A DNA stretch of 64,000 nt from Thalassospira xiamenensis M-5 = DSM 17429 (lineage in GTDB: Bacteria > Pseudomonadota > Alphaproteobacteria > Rhodospirillales > Thalassospiraceae): positions 1,469,501 to 1,533,500 of the forward strand of contig NZ_CP004388.1 in assembly GCF_000300235.2 (NCBI RefSeq). Reading direction: 5' to 3'. How positions within the stretch are numbered: the first letter of the stretch is position 1; each line of letters opens with the position of its first letter. The translations under genes and the position numbers were made by a program. This document shows positions 44,225 through 53,500 of the stretch, one piece after another. The notes beneath the pieces are model-generated. The model ran no database searches, had not been told where the DNA came from, and worked only from the letters and a program-made list of their open reading frames with translations.

Positions 44225-44875
44225 TCAGTCCGAAGCTGCGGCAATCGCGGCCTTTATTGCCTTCGCCCCGGCCTCGGCGCCGTCCGGATGGTTCCAGACT
44301 CCGCCCGTGACGGCAATGAAATCGGCACCGGCTTCGACAATCGGGCCAAGGTTATCGGCCGTGATGCCGCCAATCGCGACACAGGGCACCGTGGTAAAGG
44401 TCGTCCAGATTTCGATGATTTCGGGGGTGACGCTGGTTTTGGCTTCTTTGGTCTGGGTCGGATAGAACGCGCCAAACGCCACGTAATCAGCCCCTTTTTC
44501 GCCAAGCTCCATGGCGCGATGGCGGCTGTCATAGCAGGACACGCCGACAATGTGTTCTTCGCCCATGATGGCACGCGCTTCGTCGTAGCTGGCGTCTTCT
44601 TCGCCGACATGCACACCGTCAGCGCCCGATTTTTTGGCAATATCAGGGCGGTCATTGAGGATCAAGGGAATGTCGCGGTCCGCACACAGCGGCAGGATCG
44701 CATCAATTGCCTTGCGGATTTCATCATCGGAAACGTCTTTGAGACGCAGCTGCAAACAATCAATCGCACCGGTATCAAGCACGGATTTCAGGCGGTCCGG
44801 AAATACGGCCAGATCGATTTTGGGGGGTGTCAGAAGATAAAGGCCGGTTTGGTCGTCTGCGTTCACAATGGTCAT
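44225..44875 (-). CDS. thiE: Thiamine-phosphate synthase
   Basis: 216-residue TIM-barrel enzyme joining the pyrimidine and thiazole halves of thiamine. Diagnostic segments: LQLRLKDVSDDEIRK, PLILNDRPDIAKKSGADGVH, VGVSCYDSRHRAMELGEKGA, VAFGAFYPTQTKEA and VAIGGITADNLGPI. The usual S-x-H-x pattern is SCYDSRH. The gap to the upstream hypothetical gene is only 50 bp, with no room for a TPP riboswitch directly in front, so thiamine control, if any, acts elsewhere. Confidence 0.92.
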   Translation of the reverse strand: MTIVNADDQTGLYLLTPPKIDLAVFPDRLKSVLDTGAIDCLQLRLKDVSDDEIRKAIDAILPLCADRDIPLILNDRPDIAKKSGADGVHVGEEDASYDEARAIMGEEHIVGVSCYDSRHRAMELGEKGADYVAFGAFYPTQTKEAKTSVTPEIIEIWTTFTTVPCVAIGGITADNLGPIVEAGADFIAVTGGVWNHPDGAEAGAKAIKAAIAAASD

Positions 44876-44925
44876 TCCTGATCAAAAACTGCGTATCATG
44901 TAACGTTTCATCACCCTTTTGGCAA

Positions 44926-45360
44926 TCACCCAGCCAAAAACGCCGCAAGCCGACGGTCAAGTTCCGCATCGGGCAGATGATCGTCACCGGTTTCGTAAAT
45001 CCGGTCCGGGTCGGGCAGGGTGGTGCGTATCTGGCATCCTGATTTCGAGCCGAGATTTTCAAGCCGGGTTTTCAAGTCATCGGGCAGATCGTCATCAAGC
45101 AGGACCGCATCAATTCCGGCCTCCATCGCGGCCAAGGCCGATGCGCGACGTCCGCGACAATCAAGGATGCCGTGGATGAGGGCATCGGGAAAGTCGGTTC
45201 GTAATCTGGCGATCAGGGTGGCAAACCATTGTGCACCAAGCGACGCCCCTGCATTTTCCGGCGACAGCAGATTGATCCGCGCACGCCCTGCAACGCGGCA
45301 GGCCGATTGCCCGCCTGCCATGCCATGAATGCGAATGAAAAGGTTTGTGGTGTCTTTCAT
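44926..45360 (-). CDS. Hypothetical protein between gap and thiE
   Basis: 144-residue cytoplasmic protein I cannot name. It has alternating beta and alpha stretches (IHGILDCRGRRASALAAMEA, GIDAVLLDDDLPDDLKTRLE) resembling half of a TIM barrel, but no clear catalytic motif. It is 50 bp upstream of thiE and 90 bp downstream of gap, all on the minus strand, and a terminator sits between it and gap. A link to thiE is possible from position only. Coding quality is good, so the gene itself is likely real. Confidence 0.72.
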   Translation of the reverse strand: MKDTTNLFIRIHGMAGGQSACRVAGRARINLLSPENAGASLGAQWFATLIARLRTDFPDALIHGILDCRGRRASALAAMEAGIDAVLLDDDLPDDLKTRLENLGSKSGCQIRTTLPDPDRIYETGDDHLPDAELDRRLAAFLAG

Positions 45361-45389
45361 CGGGGCAAAATATCACCGGGTCGGGATTT

Positions 45390-45423
45390 GCCAAACAGAA
45401 AGGGCGACCCGAAGGCCGCCCTG
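45390..45423 (-). terminator. Terminator of gap
   Basis: AGGGCGGCC-TTCG-GGTCGCCCT on the minus strand (one mismatch in a 9-bp stem, stable tetraloop), followed by TTCTGTTT. Confidence 0.82.
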
Positions 45424-45450
45424 ATCCGGATAGATACCTTCAAGTTCCGA

Positions 45451-46458
45451 TTAAAGGAACTTTGCCATTGCAACGGCGGTATCGGACATACGGTTCGAGA
45501 AGCCCCATTCGTTGTCGTACCAGGACAGGATACGGACGAAGTTGCCGCCGATAACCTGGGTCTGGGTGACGTCAAAGGTCGAGCTGTTCGGGTTGTGGTT
45601 GAAGTCAATCGAGACCAGCGGAGCTTCGCAAACGCCAAGAACGCCCTTGAGCGGGCCGTTTGCGGCGTCCTTGATCGCGGCATTGATTTCATCAGCCGTG
45701 GTGTCGCGACCGGCAACGAAGGTCAGGTCAACCATCGAAACGTTCGGGGTCGGGACACGGATGGCGGTGCCGTCAAGCTTGCCTTTGAGTTCCGGCAGAA
45801 CCAGACCGACGGCCTTGGCCGCACCGGTCGAGGTCGGGATCATCGAAAGCGATGCGGCACGGGCGCGGCGCAGATCCTTGTGCAGGCTGTCGACGGTGTT
45901 CTGGTCGCCGGTGAAGGCGTGAACGGTGGTCATGAAGCCCTTGGTGATGCCAACGGTCTTGTTCAGAACGTCTGCAACCGGTGCCAGGCAGTTGGTGGTG
46001 CAGGACGCGTTCGAAACGATGATGTCGGATGCGGTCAGGCTGTCGCTGTTGACACCGTAAACGACGGTTTTGATGTCACCCTTTGCCGGGGCGGAAATCA
46101 GAACGCGTTTGGCACCGGCGGTCAGGTGTTTGCCTGCACCCGCTTCGTCAAGGAAGATGCCGGTGCATTCGAATGCGATATCGACATTCAGAGCGCCCCA
46201 CGGCAGGTTCGCCGGGTCGCGTTCCGAGCAGACCTTGATCGCCTTGCCGTCGATGACAAGGTCGTTGCCTTCGGCTTTGACGTCATTGGCAAGAACGCCA
46301 TGAACGGAATCGTATTTCAGAAGATGTGCGTTGGTGGCGACGTCACCCAGGTCGTTGATGGCCACGACTTCAACATCGGTACGGCCGCTTTCAACGATGG
46401 CACGCAGAACCAGACGGCCAATACGACCAAAACCATTAATCGCTACGCGAATAGCCAT
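45451..46458 (-). CDS. gap: Glyceraldehyde-3-phosphate dehydrogenase (type I)
   Basis: 335 residues, complete. NAD-binding start MAIRVAINGFGRIGRLVLRA; the catalytic cysteine is in SNASCTTNCLAPVADVLN, and the conserved His in a later SWYDNEWGFSNR context is present. It carries out the phosphorylating oxidation step of glycolysis, or its reverse in gluconeogenesis and the Calvin cycle. Following tkt on the same strand, it forms part of a tkt-gap sugar-phosphate cluster often seen in alphaproteobacteria. A terminator lies between the two, so gap can be expressed on its own. Confidence 0.97.
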   Translation of the reverse strand: MAIRVAINGFGRIGRLVLRAIVESGRTDVEVVAINDLGDVATNAHLLKYDSVHGVLANDVKAEGNDLVIDGKAIKVCSERDPANLPWGALNVDIAFECTGIFLDEAGAGKHLTAGAKRVLISAPAKGDIKTVVYGVNSDSLTASDIIVSNASCTTNCLAPVADVLNKTVGITKGFMTTVHAFTGDQNTVDSLHKDLRRARAASLSMIPTSTGAAKAVGLVLPELKGKLDGTAIRVPTPNVSMVDLTFVAGRDTTADEINAAIKDAANGPLKGVLGVCEAPLVSIDFNHNPNSSTFDVTQTQVIGGNFVRILSWYDNEWGFSNRMSDTAVAMAKFL

Positions 46459-46527
46459 TCATCCCTCCAAAATTATGATGATTGGTACCTGGGGAGTATC
46501 AATCACGGCTTGGGGTTTAACCCCATA

Positions 46528-46563
46528 GAAAAAAGGCCGGATCGGCATATTACCGATCCGGCC
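46528..46563 (-). terminator. Terminator of tkt
   Basis: GGCCGGATCGG pairs perfectly with CCGATCCGGCC around a 7-base loop, followed by T6 on the minus strand. A second small stem, GGGG-TTTAA-CCCC, follows at 46512-46524. Confidence 0.92.
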
Positions 46564-46570
46564 CCTTGAA

Positions 46571-48553
46571 TTAAACGAGTTCTTTGGCCGCCTTGACCAG
46601 CGCCTCGGCGGTGATGCCGAAATGCTCGTAAAGGACTTCGGCCGGTGCCGAGGCACCAAAGCCGTGCATGCCAATGACTTTGCCGTTGTCGCCAACGTAT
46701 TTTTCCCAGCCGAAGACCGACAGGGCTTCGATGGCGATACGCGGTTTGTCGCCAAGGACTTCCTTGCGGTATTCTGGTGACTGCGCGTCGAACAGTTCCC
46801 AGCTTGGCAGGGAGACGACGGCGGCATTGATGCCGTCGGCCTTGAGTTTCGCCTGAGCGTTCACGGCAATTTCGACTTCGGAGCCGGTCGCGATCAGGGT
46901 GACCTGACGATCACCGTCGCAATCGGAAATCACGTAGCCGCCGCGCGCGACAAGGTTGTCTTCGCGGTATTCGGTGCGCAAGGTCGGCAGGTTCTGACGG
47001 GTCAGCGCCATGACGGTCGGACCGGTTTCGTTGGTGATCGCCATTGCCCATGCTTCGGCGGTTTCAACCGCATCGGCCGGACGGATGACGGTCACGTTCG
47101 GCATTGCACGCAGGGACGCGACATGTTCGACCGGCTGGTGGGTCGGGCCATCTTCGCCAAGACCGATGGAATCATGGGTCATGACATAGACAACGCGCTG
47201 GTTCATCAGGGCCGACAGACGGATTGCCGGGCGGCAATAGTCGGTGAAGACCAGGAAGGTACCGCCATAAGGCAGAACGCCACCATGGAGCGCGAGACCA
47301 TTCATGGCCGCCGCCATGCCGTGTTCACGGATACCGTAATAGATATAGCCGCCATGATAGCCGCCATCTGCGGTGATCGGGGCCTGAACGCCGGTTTTGG
47401 TGTTGTTCGAACCGGTCAGGTCGGCAGAGCCGCCGATCATTTCCGGGATTGCCTTGGTCAGAACTTCAAGAACGTTCTGGGACGATTTGCGGGTTGCGAC
47501 TTTCGGCAGTTCAGCGGTGATCTGCTTTTTGTAGTCGTTGAACGCATCAATCCAGTTTTCCGGAAGCTTGCCTTCGACGCGGCGTTCGAATTCGTCCTTG
47601 AGGGAGGCTTCGAGATTTTCGAAACGCGCACCCCATGCATCGAAGTCGGCCTTGCCACGCGCACCGGCATTGCGCCATGCGTCGAGAATGTCGGCGGGAA
47701 TGTCGAACGGCTCAGACGTCCAGCCAAGTTTTTCACGCGCACCGGCAAGTTCGGTCGCGCCAAGCGGCGAACCATGCGTTGCCGAGGTGCCACCCTTGGT
47801 CGGGGCACCAAAACCGATAACGGTTTTGCAGGCGATCATCGACGGGGTATTGGTGGTTTTTGCCTTGGCAATCGCGGCTTCGATGGCGACCGGATCGTGG
47901 CCGTCAATCTGCTGCACGTCCCAGCCAGCGGCTTCGAAACGTTTTTTGTGATCTTCGGACGTCGAAAGCGAGGTCGGGCCATCAATCGAAATGCCGTTAT
48001 CGTCAAACAGGACGATCAGCTTCGACAGTTTCATGTGACCGGCCATCGAAATGGCTTCCTGGGAAATGCCTTCCATCAGGCAACCGTCACCGGCAATCAC
48101 ATAGGTGAAGTGATCGACAACATCATCGCCAAAGCGCGCATTCATGATGCGTTCGCCAAGCGCGAAACCAACCGAGGTCGCAATGCCCTGACCCAGCGGG
48201 CCGGTGGTGGTTTCGATACCGGCACCATGGCCGAATTCCGGGTGACCGGCAGTACGCGAACCCATCTGACGGAAATTCTTGATCTGATCCAGATCGAAAT
48301 CTTCGTAACCCGTAAGGTGCAGAAGCGAATAAAGCAGCATTGAGCCGTGACCAGCGGACAGGATGAAACGGTCGCGGTCGGGCCAGTGCGGGTGCTTTGG
48401 ATCAAATTTCAGGAATTTGGTATAAAGAACAGTCGCGACGTCTGCCATGCCCATCGGCATGCCGGGATGTCCGGAATTGGCTTTTTCGACTGCGTCGGCC
48501 GAAAGAAAGCGGATGGCATTGGCCATGCGGTTGTGTTCTGTTTGCGTCGTCAT
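46571..48553 (-). CDS. tkt: Transketolase
   Basis: About 660 residues from the ATG at 48553, which has AGGAA upstream; the frame continues to 48658 but those codons give a leader unlike any transketolase. Thiamine-diphosphate enzyme of the pentose phosphate and Calvin pathways. Visible features: HPGMPMGMADVATVLYTKFL at the start, GHGSMLLYSLLHLTGY, the ThDP motif GDGCLMEGISQEA...DDNGISIDG, THGSPLGATELAG, and in the second half FLVFTDYCRPAIRLSALMNQ and GEDGPTHQPVEH. Upstream of gap. Confidence 0.96.
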   Translation of the reverse strand: MTTQTEHNRMANAIRFLSADAVEKANSGHPGMPMGMADVATVLYTKFLKFDPKHPHWPDRDRFILSAGHGSMLLYSLLHLTGYEDFDLDQIKNFRQMGSRTAGHPEFGHGAGIETTTGPLGQGIATSVGFALGERIMNARFGDDVVDHFTYVIAGDGCLMEGISQEAISMAGHMKLSKLIVLFDDNGISIDGPTSLSTSEDHKKRFEAAGWDVQQIDGHDPVAIEAAIAKAKTTNTPSMIACKTVIGFGAPTKGGTSATHGSPLGATELAGAREKLGWTSEPFDIPADILDAWRNAGARGKADFDAWGARFENLEASLKDEFERRVEGKLPENWIDAFNDYKKQITAELPKVATRKSSQNVLEVLTKAIPEMIGGSADLTGSNNTKTGVQAPITADGGYHGGYIYYGIREHGMAAAMNGLALHGGVLPYGGTFLVFTDYCRPAIRLSALMNQRVVYVMTHDSIGLGEDGPTHQPVEHVASLRAMPNVTVIRPADAVETAEAWAMAITNETGPTVMALTRQNLPTLRTEYREDNLVARGGYVISDCDGDRQVTLIATGSEVEIAVNAQAKLKADGINAAVVSLPSWELFDAQSPEYRKEVLGDKPRIAIEALSVFGWEKYVGDNGKVIGMHGFGASAPAEVLYEHFGITAEALVKAAKELV

Positions 48554-49031
48554 TGGATGCGGTTCCTGGGGGTTTCGCGGTCGGGCGATGAAAACACTTT
48601 TGATACATGTATTCCATGTTAACGGAATTCGCGCGGAACATGCCCGTACGGGGGGCATCCGTCAACCGCTTCTGTCGAAAAACTGCGCCAATTGTCCTAA
48701 TTGTGGTTAACGAAAATGACAAACATGCCGGGTTGCCAAGGTGCATGTTGACGCGTCCTGATCCTGCCCCCTATGTTGCCGTTTGGCCCGGCGTTCCCTG
48801 TATCCTTTCGGTTCGGTGAACGGGGCGGGTAACGTTGCGCATGTCATGACGGGCTTTTCCATACGGTTTCCGGGCATTATTCCGTGGGGCAGATATTTGA
48901 TGCCACGGGTTTGTTCGGCAACAAATCAGCCTTTTTCATGACAAAGTCGGTTGGCAGGGTGGCCAATCTTGCGATTGGGTACGGGTTTTGCCTGTGCCGA
49001 CCGGGTAGTTTAACAAAGCTGGATATTGAAT
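48554..49031. other. Divergent intergenic region between tkt and the zapA operon
   Basis: About 480 bp without a convincing gene; the small frames here are not supported by ribosome-binding sites. It must hold promoters for both tkt (minus) and the zapA operon (plus). An imperfect palindrome, GATGCC...GGGCAT, near 48637-48660 lies on the tkt side. No known operator was recognised. Confidence 0.4.
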
Positions 49032-49298
49032 ATGTCGCGTTTGCTAGAAGCGAGTATCCGACTTAAAGCGGCCATCGACAGTCTTGATGCTGCCGTGGAG
49101 TCGCGTATGGCCAAGGATATCGGAAATCAATCCGATGCTGCCGGTGAAGTCGAAACCCTGAAAAGCCAGCTGGCAGCCGTGCGTCAGGATTATGACAAGC
49201 TCGCAACAGCAACCCAGACCGTCTCGGCCCGTCTTGACGGTGCCGTGGGGCAGTTGCGTCTGGTCCTTGATGATGATCGCGAACAAAGGCAGGCATAA
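49032..49298 (+). CDS. DUF4164-type coiled-coil protein
   Basis: About 88 residues, almost all coiled coil (RLLEASIRLKAAIDSLDAAV, then VETLKSQLAAVRQDYDKLAT). Small proteins of this kind (DUF4164) regularly precede zapA in alphaproteobacteria. I start at the ATG at 49032; a TTG two codons earlier is in frame. It ends 5 bp before zapA, so the two are co-transcribed and may act together at the division site. The function is not established. Confidence 0.8.
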   Translation: MSRLLEASIRLKAAIDSLDAAVESRMAKDIGNQSDAAGEVETLKSQLAAVRQDYDKLATATQTVSARLDGAVGQLRLVLDDDREQRQA

Positions 49299-49303
49299 AA
49301 TTC

Positions 49304-49645
49304 ATGGCACAGGTTTCAGTACGAATTAACGGGCGCAGCTATGATGTTGCCTGCGACGATGGTCAGGAAGAACGCCTGATGAGCCTTGCGCAATATGTCG
49401 ATGAACGGGTTCGCGAGATTGCCGGAGCGGTTGGTCAGATTGGCGAACAGCGCCTTTTGGTGATGACCAGTCTTCTGATTGCCGACGAGCTGGGCGACAT
49501 GCATGAAAAATTGCGCAAGGGTCAGACAAGTGTCGAACCGGAACCCGGCAGCGTAAGTGCGGCCGAAGGTGACGCGATTGCGGAAAACATGGAAAGCATG
49601 GCTGTTCGCATCGAAGCTATTGCGCAAAAGCTTTCGCAGGACTAA
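49304..49645 (+). CDS. zapA: Cell division protein ZapA
   Basis: 113 residues. ZapA binds FtsZ and bundles its protofilaments. N-terminal beta start MAQVSVRINGRSYDVACDDG and RLMSLAQYVDERVREIAGAV are characteristic, followed by a helix and a coiled-coil C-terminus. It lies between the DUF4164 gene and a 6S-like RNA, the standard zapA neighbourhood in many proteobacteria. Confidence 0.92.
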   Translation: MAQVSVRINGRSYDVACDDGQEERLMSLAQYVDERVREIAGAVGQIGEQRLLVMTSLLIADELGDMHEKLRKGQTSVEPEPGSVSAAEGDAIAENMESMAVRIEAIAQKLSQD

Positions 49646-49740
49646 GTTCCGGACGCTGACTGTTTTCGATGCGCCGTTCGCGGTGATCGGGCGCAGCGGC
49701 AAATCGGGGGCTGCCCTGTTCGTCAGGTTCGCTAATTCCC

Positions 49741-49870
49741 GGGGCCGATGCTCATTTCTCTAGGGAGCTGTCCCTGTCGAGGCCGTGGTCTCGTTATACG
49801 GCGCCCACCTGCACACGCAGGTCACGAGGAATTACCACATGGCCAACGGCAGCGGTGGCTCCCACTTAAT
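49741..49870 (+). ncRNA. ssrS: 6S RNA (SsrS), probable
   Basis: Immediately downstream of zapA is a non-coding stretch with an extended, interrupted hairpin. GGGAGC (49763) closes with GCTCCC (49858), CCGTGGT (49783) pairs in part with ACCACATGG (49834), CTCGT pairs with ACGAG, and the tip is CACCTGC...GCAGGT (49806-49822). A largely unpaired middle between outer and inner stems is the 6S RNA shape, mimicking an open promoter to hold RNA polymerase. Position after zapA is also typical. The paired core spans about 100 nt, rather short for a 6S RNA, and the exact ends are not defined. Confidence 0.66.
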
Positions 49871-49975
49871 TCATATCCCCAATTTATCTATGTTGTGCAT
49901 CAATCGGTGCGTCTGACAGGGGCATCGGTTACAGTCATGTCCGCATTTCGGGCGTGCGACGAAACGGGAAATACA

Positions 49976-50791
49976 ATGCGTTTACTCCATCTTGGCGACG
50001 TTCTTGGCCAATCCGGTCGCACTGCAGCACTTGAAGCGTTACCGATGCTGCGGGACCGTCTTTCGGTCGATATCGCGGTGGTGAACGTGGAAAATTCGGC
50101 GCACGGTTTTGGTGTGACGGCGAAAATCTGCAAGGAATTTTATGATGCCGGTGCGGATGTCCTGACGACGGGCAACCATGTCTGGGATCAGCGCGAAATC
50201 ATTGCCTATATCGATGAAGATGAAAAACTGCTGCGCCCGTGGAACTTCCCCGACGGGACACCGGGCAAGGGAGATTATGTTTTCAAAACCCGTTCGGGCA
50301 AAAAAGTTTGCGTTGTCAACATGATGGGGCGGCTGTTCATGGACCCGCTTTCGTGCCCGTTCCAGGGCGCGAACAAACTTTTTGCCAAACACAGGCTTGG
50401 CAAGAATGTTGATGCGATCATCATCGATTTCCATGCCGAAACCACGTCGGAAAAGATGGCGTTTGGCCATCATTGCGACGGGCGGGCATCGCTTGTTCTG
50501 GGGACGCACACCCATGTGCCGACGGCGGATGCCCAGATATTGCCGGGTGGAACGGCCTATCAGACCGATGTCGGCATGTGCGGCGATTTTGATTCCGTGA
50601 TCGGGATGAAAAAGGAAAATTCGGTCCGCAAATTCATCACCAAAATGCCGACCGGCCGGTTCGAACCGGCAGACGGACCGGCAACGGTGTGTGGTGTTTA
50701 TGTCGAAACCGACGATGCCACCGGCCTTGCCAAACGGATCGAGCCGGTCCGGATCGGCGGGCGGCTTAAGGGCAGCTGGCCCAGCGCGTAA
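49976..50791 (+). CDS. YmdB-family (TIGR00282) metallophosphoesterase
   Basis: About 271 residues from the ATG at 49976 (MRLLHLGDVLGQSGRTAALE). A longer frame from 49748 runs through the 6S RNA and is not real. Metal-ligand segments: LLHLGDVLGQSGR, ADVLTTGNHVWDQREI (G-N-H), IIIDFHAETTSEKMAFGHHC and LVLGTHTHVPTADAQILPGG (G-T-H-T-H). The family includes B. subtilis YmdB, a cyclic-nucleotide phosphodiesterase that affects biofilm and RNA decay; in alphaproteobacteria it often sits downstream of zapA and the 6S gene. The bacterial role here is unproven. Confidence 0.9.
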   Translation: MRLLHLGDVLGQSGRTAALEALPMLRDRLSVDIAVVNVENSAHGFGVTAKICKEFYDAGADVLTTGNHVWDQREIIAYIDEDEKLLRPWNFPDGTPGKGDYVFKTRSGKKVCVVNMMGRLFMDPLSCPFQGANKLFAKHRLGKNVDAIIIDFHAETTSEKMAFGHHCDGRASLVLGTHTHVPTADAQILPGGTAYQTDVGMCGDFDSVIGMKKENSVRKFITKMPTGRFEPADGPATVCGVYVETDDATGLAKRIEPVRIGGRLKGSWPSA

Positions 50792-50851
50792 AATCCAAAC
50801 ATTTTCAAATGTTGAATCCCTGCCTTTATGGGCGGGGACGATCATGCCAAA

Positions 50852-50893
50852 GCGACAAAAAAAATGAAAGGCCCGCCGGATGACGGGCCTTTC
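50852..50893 (-). terminator. Terminator of the first tandem chemoreceptor gene
   Basis: Minus strand: AAAGGCCCGtc...GGCGGGCCTTT with a short loop, followed by CATTTTTTTTG. Confidence 0.88.
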
Positions 50894-50917
50894 AGCACAA
50901 AAGACAGTGGTTTGTAA

Positions 50918-53137
50918 TCAGGCTGCGCGACTGCGGGCCTGCTCGCGAAGGTCTTCGAGGATGCCGTTGATGCGCGCACGCAGGGCTTCGACCTTGTGTG
51001 AGGCATCCTGTGCTGTGGTCAGAACTTCGCCCGACAGTTGGCCGGTTTTGCCTGTTTCACTTGCCACATCATTGATCGAGGCGGAAACGGTGCGGGTGCG
51101 GTCGGCTGCACTACGCACGTTGCGCGTGATCTCGTCGGTTGCCGAACCCTGTTCTTCGACCGCGGCCGAAATGGTGGTGGCAATCTCGTTGATGTTTTCG
51201 ATGATGCGACCGATATCCTCGATGGCGGTAACGGATTCCCCGGTCGCCTTCTGGATGCCGGAAATCTGACCGGCAATTTCTTCGGTCGCCTTTTCGGTCT
51301 GGTTGGCGAGGTTTTTGACCTCGGCGGCGACAACCGCAAAGCCCTTGCCCGCATCGCCGGCACGGGCCGCTTCGATGGTGGCGTTAAGGGCCAGAAGGTT
51401 GGTCTGTTCGGCGATGTCGGTGATCAGTGCGATGACCTCGCCGATGCGGTTTGCCGATTGCGACAGGCTGACCACCAGCTGGTTGGTTTCCTGTGCGCGG
51501 TCGGCGGCATTGTTGGAAATGCGGGTCGATTCCGCCATCTGACGGTTGATTTCCGCGTTTGATGCCGAAAGCTGTTCTGTGGCGGCGGCAACGGTTTCGA
51601 CGTTGCCGGTGGCTTCCTGGGCCGAAGAAGCGACATCTTCGGTCTGGCCGGAAACCAGTTCGGCGCTCTGGCTCATTTGGCCCGACACACCCTGAAGCTG
51701 TTCGGCGAGGGCGGCAATTTCACCGACCGCACTTTCGACTTCGTTCTGCAGGGTATCGGCAAGGCCAAGCAGTTCATCGCGGAGTGCTTCGTTGCGTTCA
51801 CGGTTCAGGCGTTCTTCTTCGGCCTGAAGTTCGCGCACCTTAAGGGCGTTGTCCTTGAACACCTCGACCGCGCGGCCCATGGCGGTGATTTCGTCATTGC
51901 CCTTGACCGGGACGTCGATATCAAGATTGCCATCGGCCAATGTCACCATGGTGGTTTGCAGACCGGCAAGACGACGCAGAAGGTTGCCACGCACATAGAC
52001 CACATAAATGATCAGCGAGATCAGGATGGCCGCACCGGCAACGCCATACATGATCTGCGAGCTTTGCGCATTCAGGGTCTGGGCCGATCCGGCGGCCGCG
52101 TCGACATCCGATTGCAGGCTTTCGACCAGTGCCTTGACGCTGTTTTCCATGTCGGCGGCGTATTGGGTGCTTTGATCGACGATCTGCTGCTGGGTTGCGG
52201 CGGCTTCAAGATACTTGATCCGCAAGTCAGGAAGACTGCCATCGCCAATAGAGAGTTCAAGCATGTCACTGACGATGTTGGAGTAGAACTTTTTGAGTTT
52301 TTCGTTGTCGAGACCTTCGATCAATTTTTGCAGCGATGCGAAGCTGCCGCGGACCTGCACGCTGATGACCGAAAGCCGGGTCGGGTCGTCGAGCGAGCTT
52401 GATGTCAGGATCGTGTTGACGATGTCGCTGCCCATCCGGCTGAGTTCAAGAACCGGTCCGCGCGATGCAACGGCATCGTCGAGGTCGTAAAGCAGTTTGG
52501 TTGTGCGGACCTGATCTTCGTAGGGCAGGGGATCGCCTGATTTGCGCAGATCTTCGACTGAGGCATTGATCCCGGCAATGGTTGTCTGGGTGAAAGACAG
52601 GAGCGGGGTGATCATGCTGCTGTAACGCCCGCTTAGCTGCTGAAACTTGTTCAGTTTTCCGGCAATGTCATCGGCGATGGCAAACCGGTTCAGGGTCATT
52701 GCATGCAGATTTTCCAGCGCGTCGCGCAGATTGGCACTGTTGGTATCTATACCATCGAGGATTTCGGCTTGAAGATTTGTTTCGCGCAATTGCGCGACAT
52801 TTTCGTCAAGCCCGGCCAGCAGCGTATCAAGTTCTGCTTTGACAGCCTGTTCTTCGTCGGGGGTTTTCGATGCGATGATCCGCGGCGCGATGGCCACGAT
52901 CTTTGCGCTGTCGGTCGCGAGTTGTTGTGCCGAAAACATCGGCGGCAGTTTCGAATGCGTGATGTCCGCAAGTTCGGAGCCGAACTTGTCGAAGGATATC
53001 ACGGCGACGGTGGCCGCCACGACGGCCATCAGGCCGACAAGTGCAAATGATGCCGCCAGTTTCCCCTGAACGCCGAAGCCTTTTGTGGTCTTGTTGACCG
53101 GCTTCTGGCGATCATCAGATTTGATAGTCTTTCCCAT
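50918..53137 (-). CDS. Methyl-accepting chemotaxis protein (tandem copy A)
   Basis: 739-residue chemoreceptor. A charged cytoplasmic start (about 1-25), membrane helix 1 (about 28-48, [19 protein letters not shown]), a long all-helical periplasmic sensor (about 49-355), helix 2 (about 358-378, [17 protein letters not shown]), HAMP (about 380-435) and a signalling domain with tip [21 protein letters not shown] sensor of about 300 helical residues suits a helical bimodular-type domain, which in other receptors senses organic acids. From helix 2 to near the C-terminus it is almost identical to its neighbour at 53501-55672, while the sensors differ. It has its own terminator. Confidence 0.93.
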   Translation of the reverse strand: MGKTIKSDDRQKPVNKTTKGFGVQGKLAASFALVGLMAVVAATVAVISFDKFGSELADITHSKLPPMFSAQQLATDSAKIVAIAPRIIASKTPDEEQAVKAELDTLLAGLDENVAQLRETNLQAEILDGIDTNSANLRDALENLHAMTLNRFAIADDIAGKLNKFQQLSGRYSSMITPLLSFTQTTIAGINASVEDLRKSGDPLPYEDQVRTTKLLYDLDDAVASRGPVLELSRMGSDIVNTILTSSSLDDPTRLSVISVQVRGSFASLQKLIEGLDNEKLKKFYSNIVSDMLELSIGDGSLPDLRIKYLEAAATQQQIVDQSTQYAADMENSVKALVESLQSDVDAAAGSAQTLNAQSSQIMYGVAGAAILISLIIYVVYVRGNLLRRLAGLQTTMVTLADGNLDIDVPVKGNDEITAMGRAVEVFKDNALKVRELQAEEERLNRERNEALRDELLGLADTLQNEVESAVGEIAALAEQLQGVSGQMSQSAELVSGQTEDVASSAQEATGNVETVAAATEQLSASNAEINRQMAESTRISNNAADRAQETNQLVVSLSQSANRIGEVIALITDIAEQTNLLALNATIEAARAGDAGKGFAVVAAEVKNLANQTEKATEEIAGQISGIQKATGESVTAIEDIGRIIENINEIATTISAAVEEQGSATDEITRNVRSAADRTRTVSASINDVASETGKTGQLSGEVLTTAQDASHKVEALRARINGILEDLREQARSRAA
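51045..52030 (-). repeat. Near-identical signalling-domain repeat, copy A
   Basis: About 1 kb coding for helix 2, HAMP and most of the signalling domain. It aligns base for base, shifted by 2583 bp, with 53628-54613. The run 51156-51394 is identical to 53739-53977 over 239 bases, with scattered, mostly silent differences elsewhere. Confidence 0.9.
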
Positions 53138-53437
53138 TACTCACCTAACCCCGATTACGCATAACCAGCGCACCGGCATCTGTCATGCCGGTAACACGCG
53201 TCTGTTTGATTTTCCTGGATGAAACCTTCCTGTGGTTTCCGCATTCGGGGAGTCCCGCGATATCGGTTAGGAACGATAAGGATGCGCGACAATTGAAGGC
53301 GGAAGTTCTTGTTTTTCTTATGTTGAAAATTTCTATAGCACAGGCGCCGGTGCAGAATAACCCAAATGTTTCTCTAATGTGGCAGCCCTGTCCATCTGGA
53401 TAAGTCCTTTGTACAAAAGCTTGTAGCCATTCTGACC
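53138..53437. other. Spacer between the tandem chemoreceptor genes
   Basis: No gene seen in about 300 bp, apart from the terminator at its right edge. It should include the promoter of copy A; no clear sigma-28-type or sigma-70 promoter was recognised. Confidence 0.4.
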
Positions 53438-53468
53438 AATAGAAAAGGCCCGCCGGGTGGCGGGCCTT
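53438..53468 (-). terminator. Terminator of the second tandem chemoreceptor gene
   Basis: Minus strand: AAGGCCCGCC-ACCC-GGCGGGCCTT followed by TTCTATT. Confidence 0.85.
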
Positions 53469-53500
53469 GCACAGAAGAAGGTTTGGCAGATTTCGGCAGA

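Noticed and set aside
44876-44925. Possible TPP riboswitch in front of thiE
   Set aside because: Only 50 bp separate thiE from the upstream gene and no THI-box sequence is visible.
45229-46569. A 446-codon plus-strand frame
   Set aside because: Antisense to gap; Asn/Gly/Val-rich shadow without motifs.
49748-49975. N-terminal extension of the YmdB-like protein
   Set aside because: These codons run through the structured 6S-like RNA and do not resemble the family. The ATG at 49976 gives the expected N-terminus.
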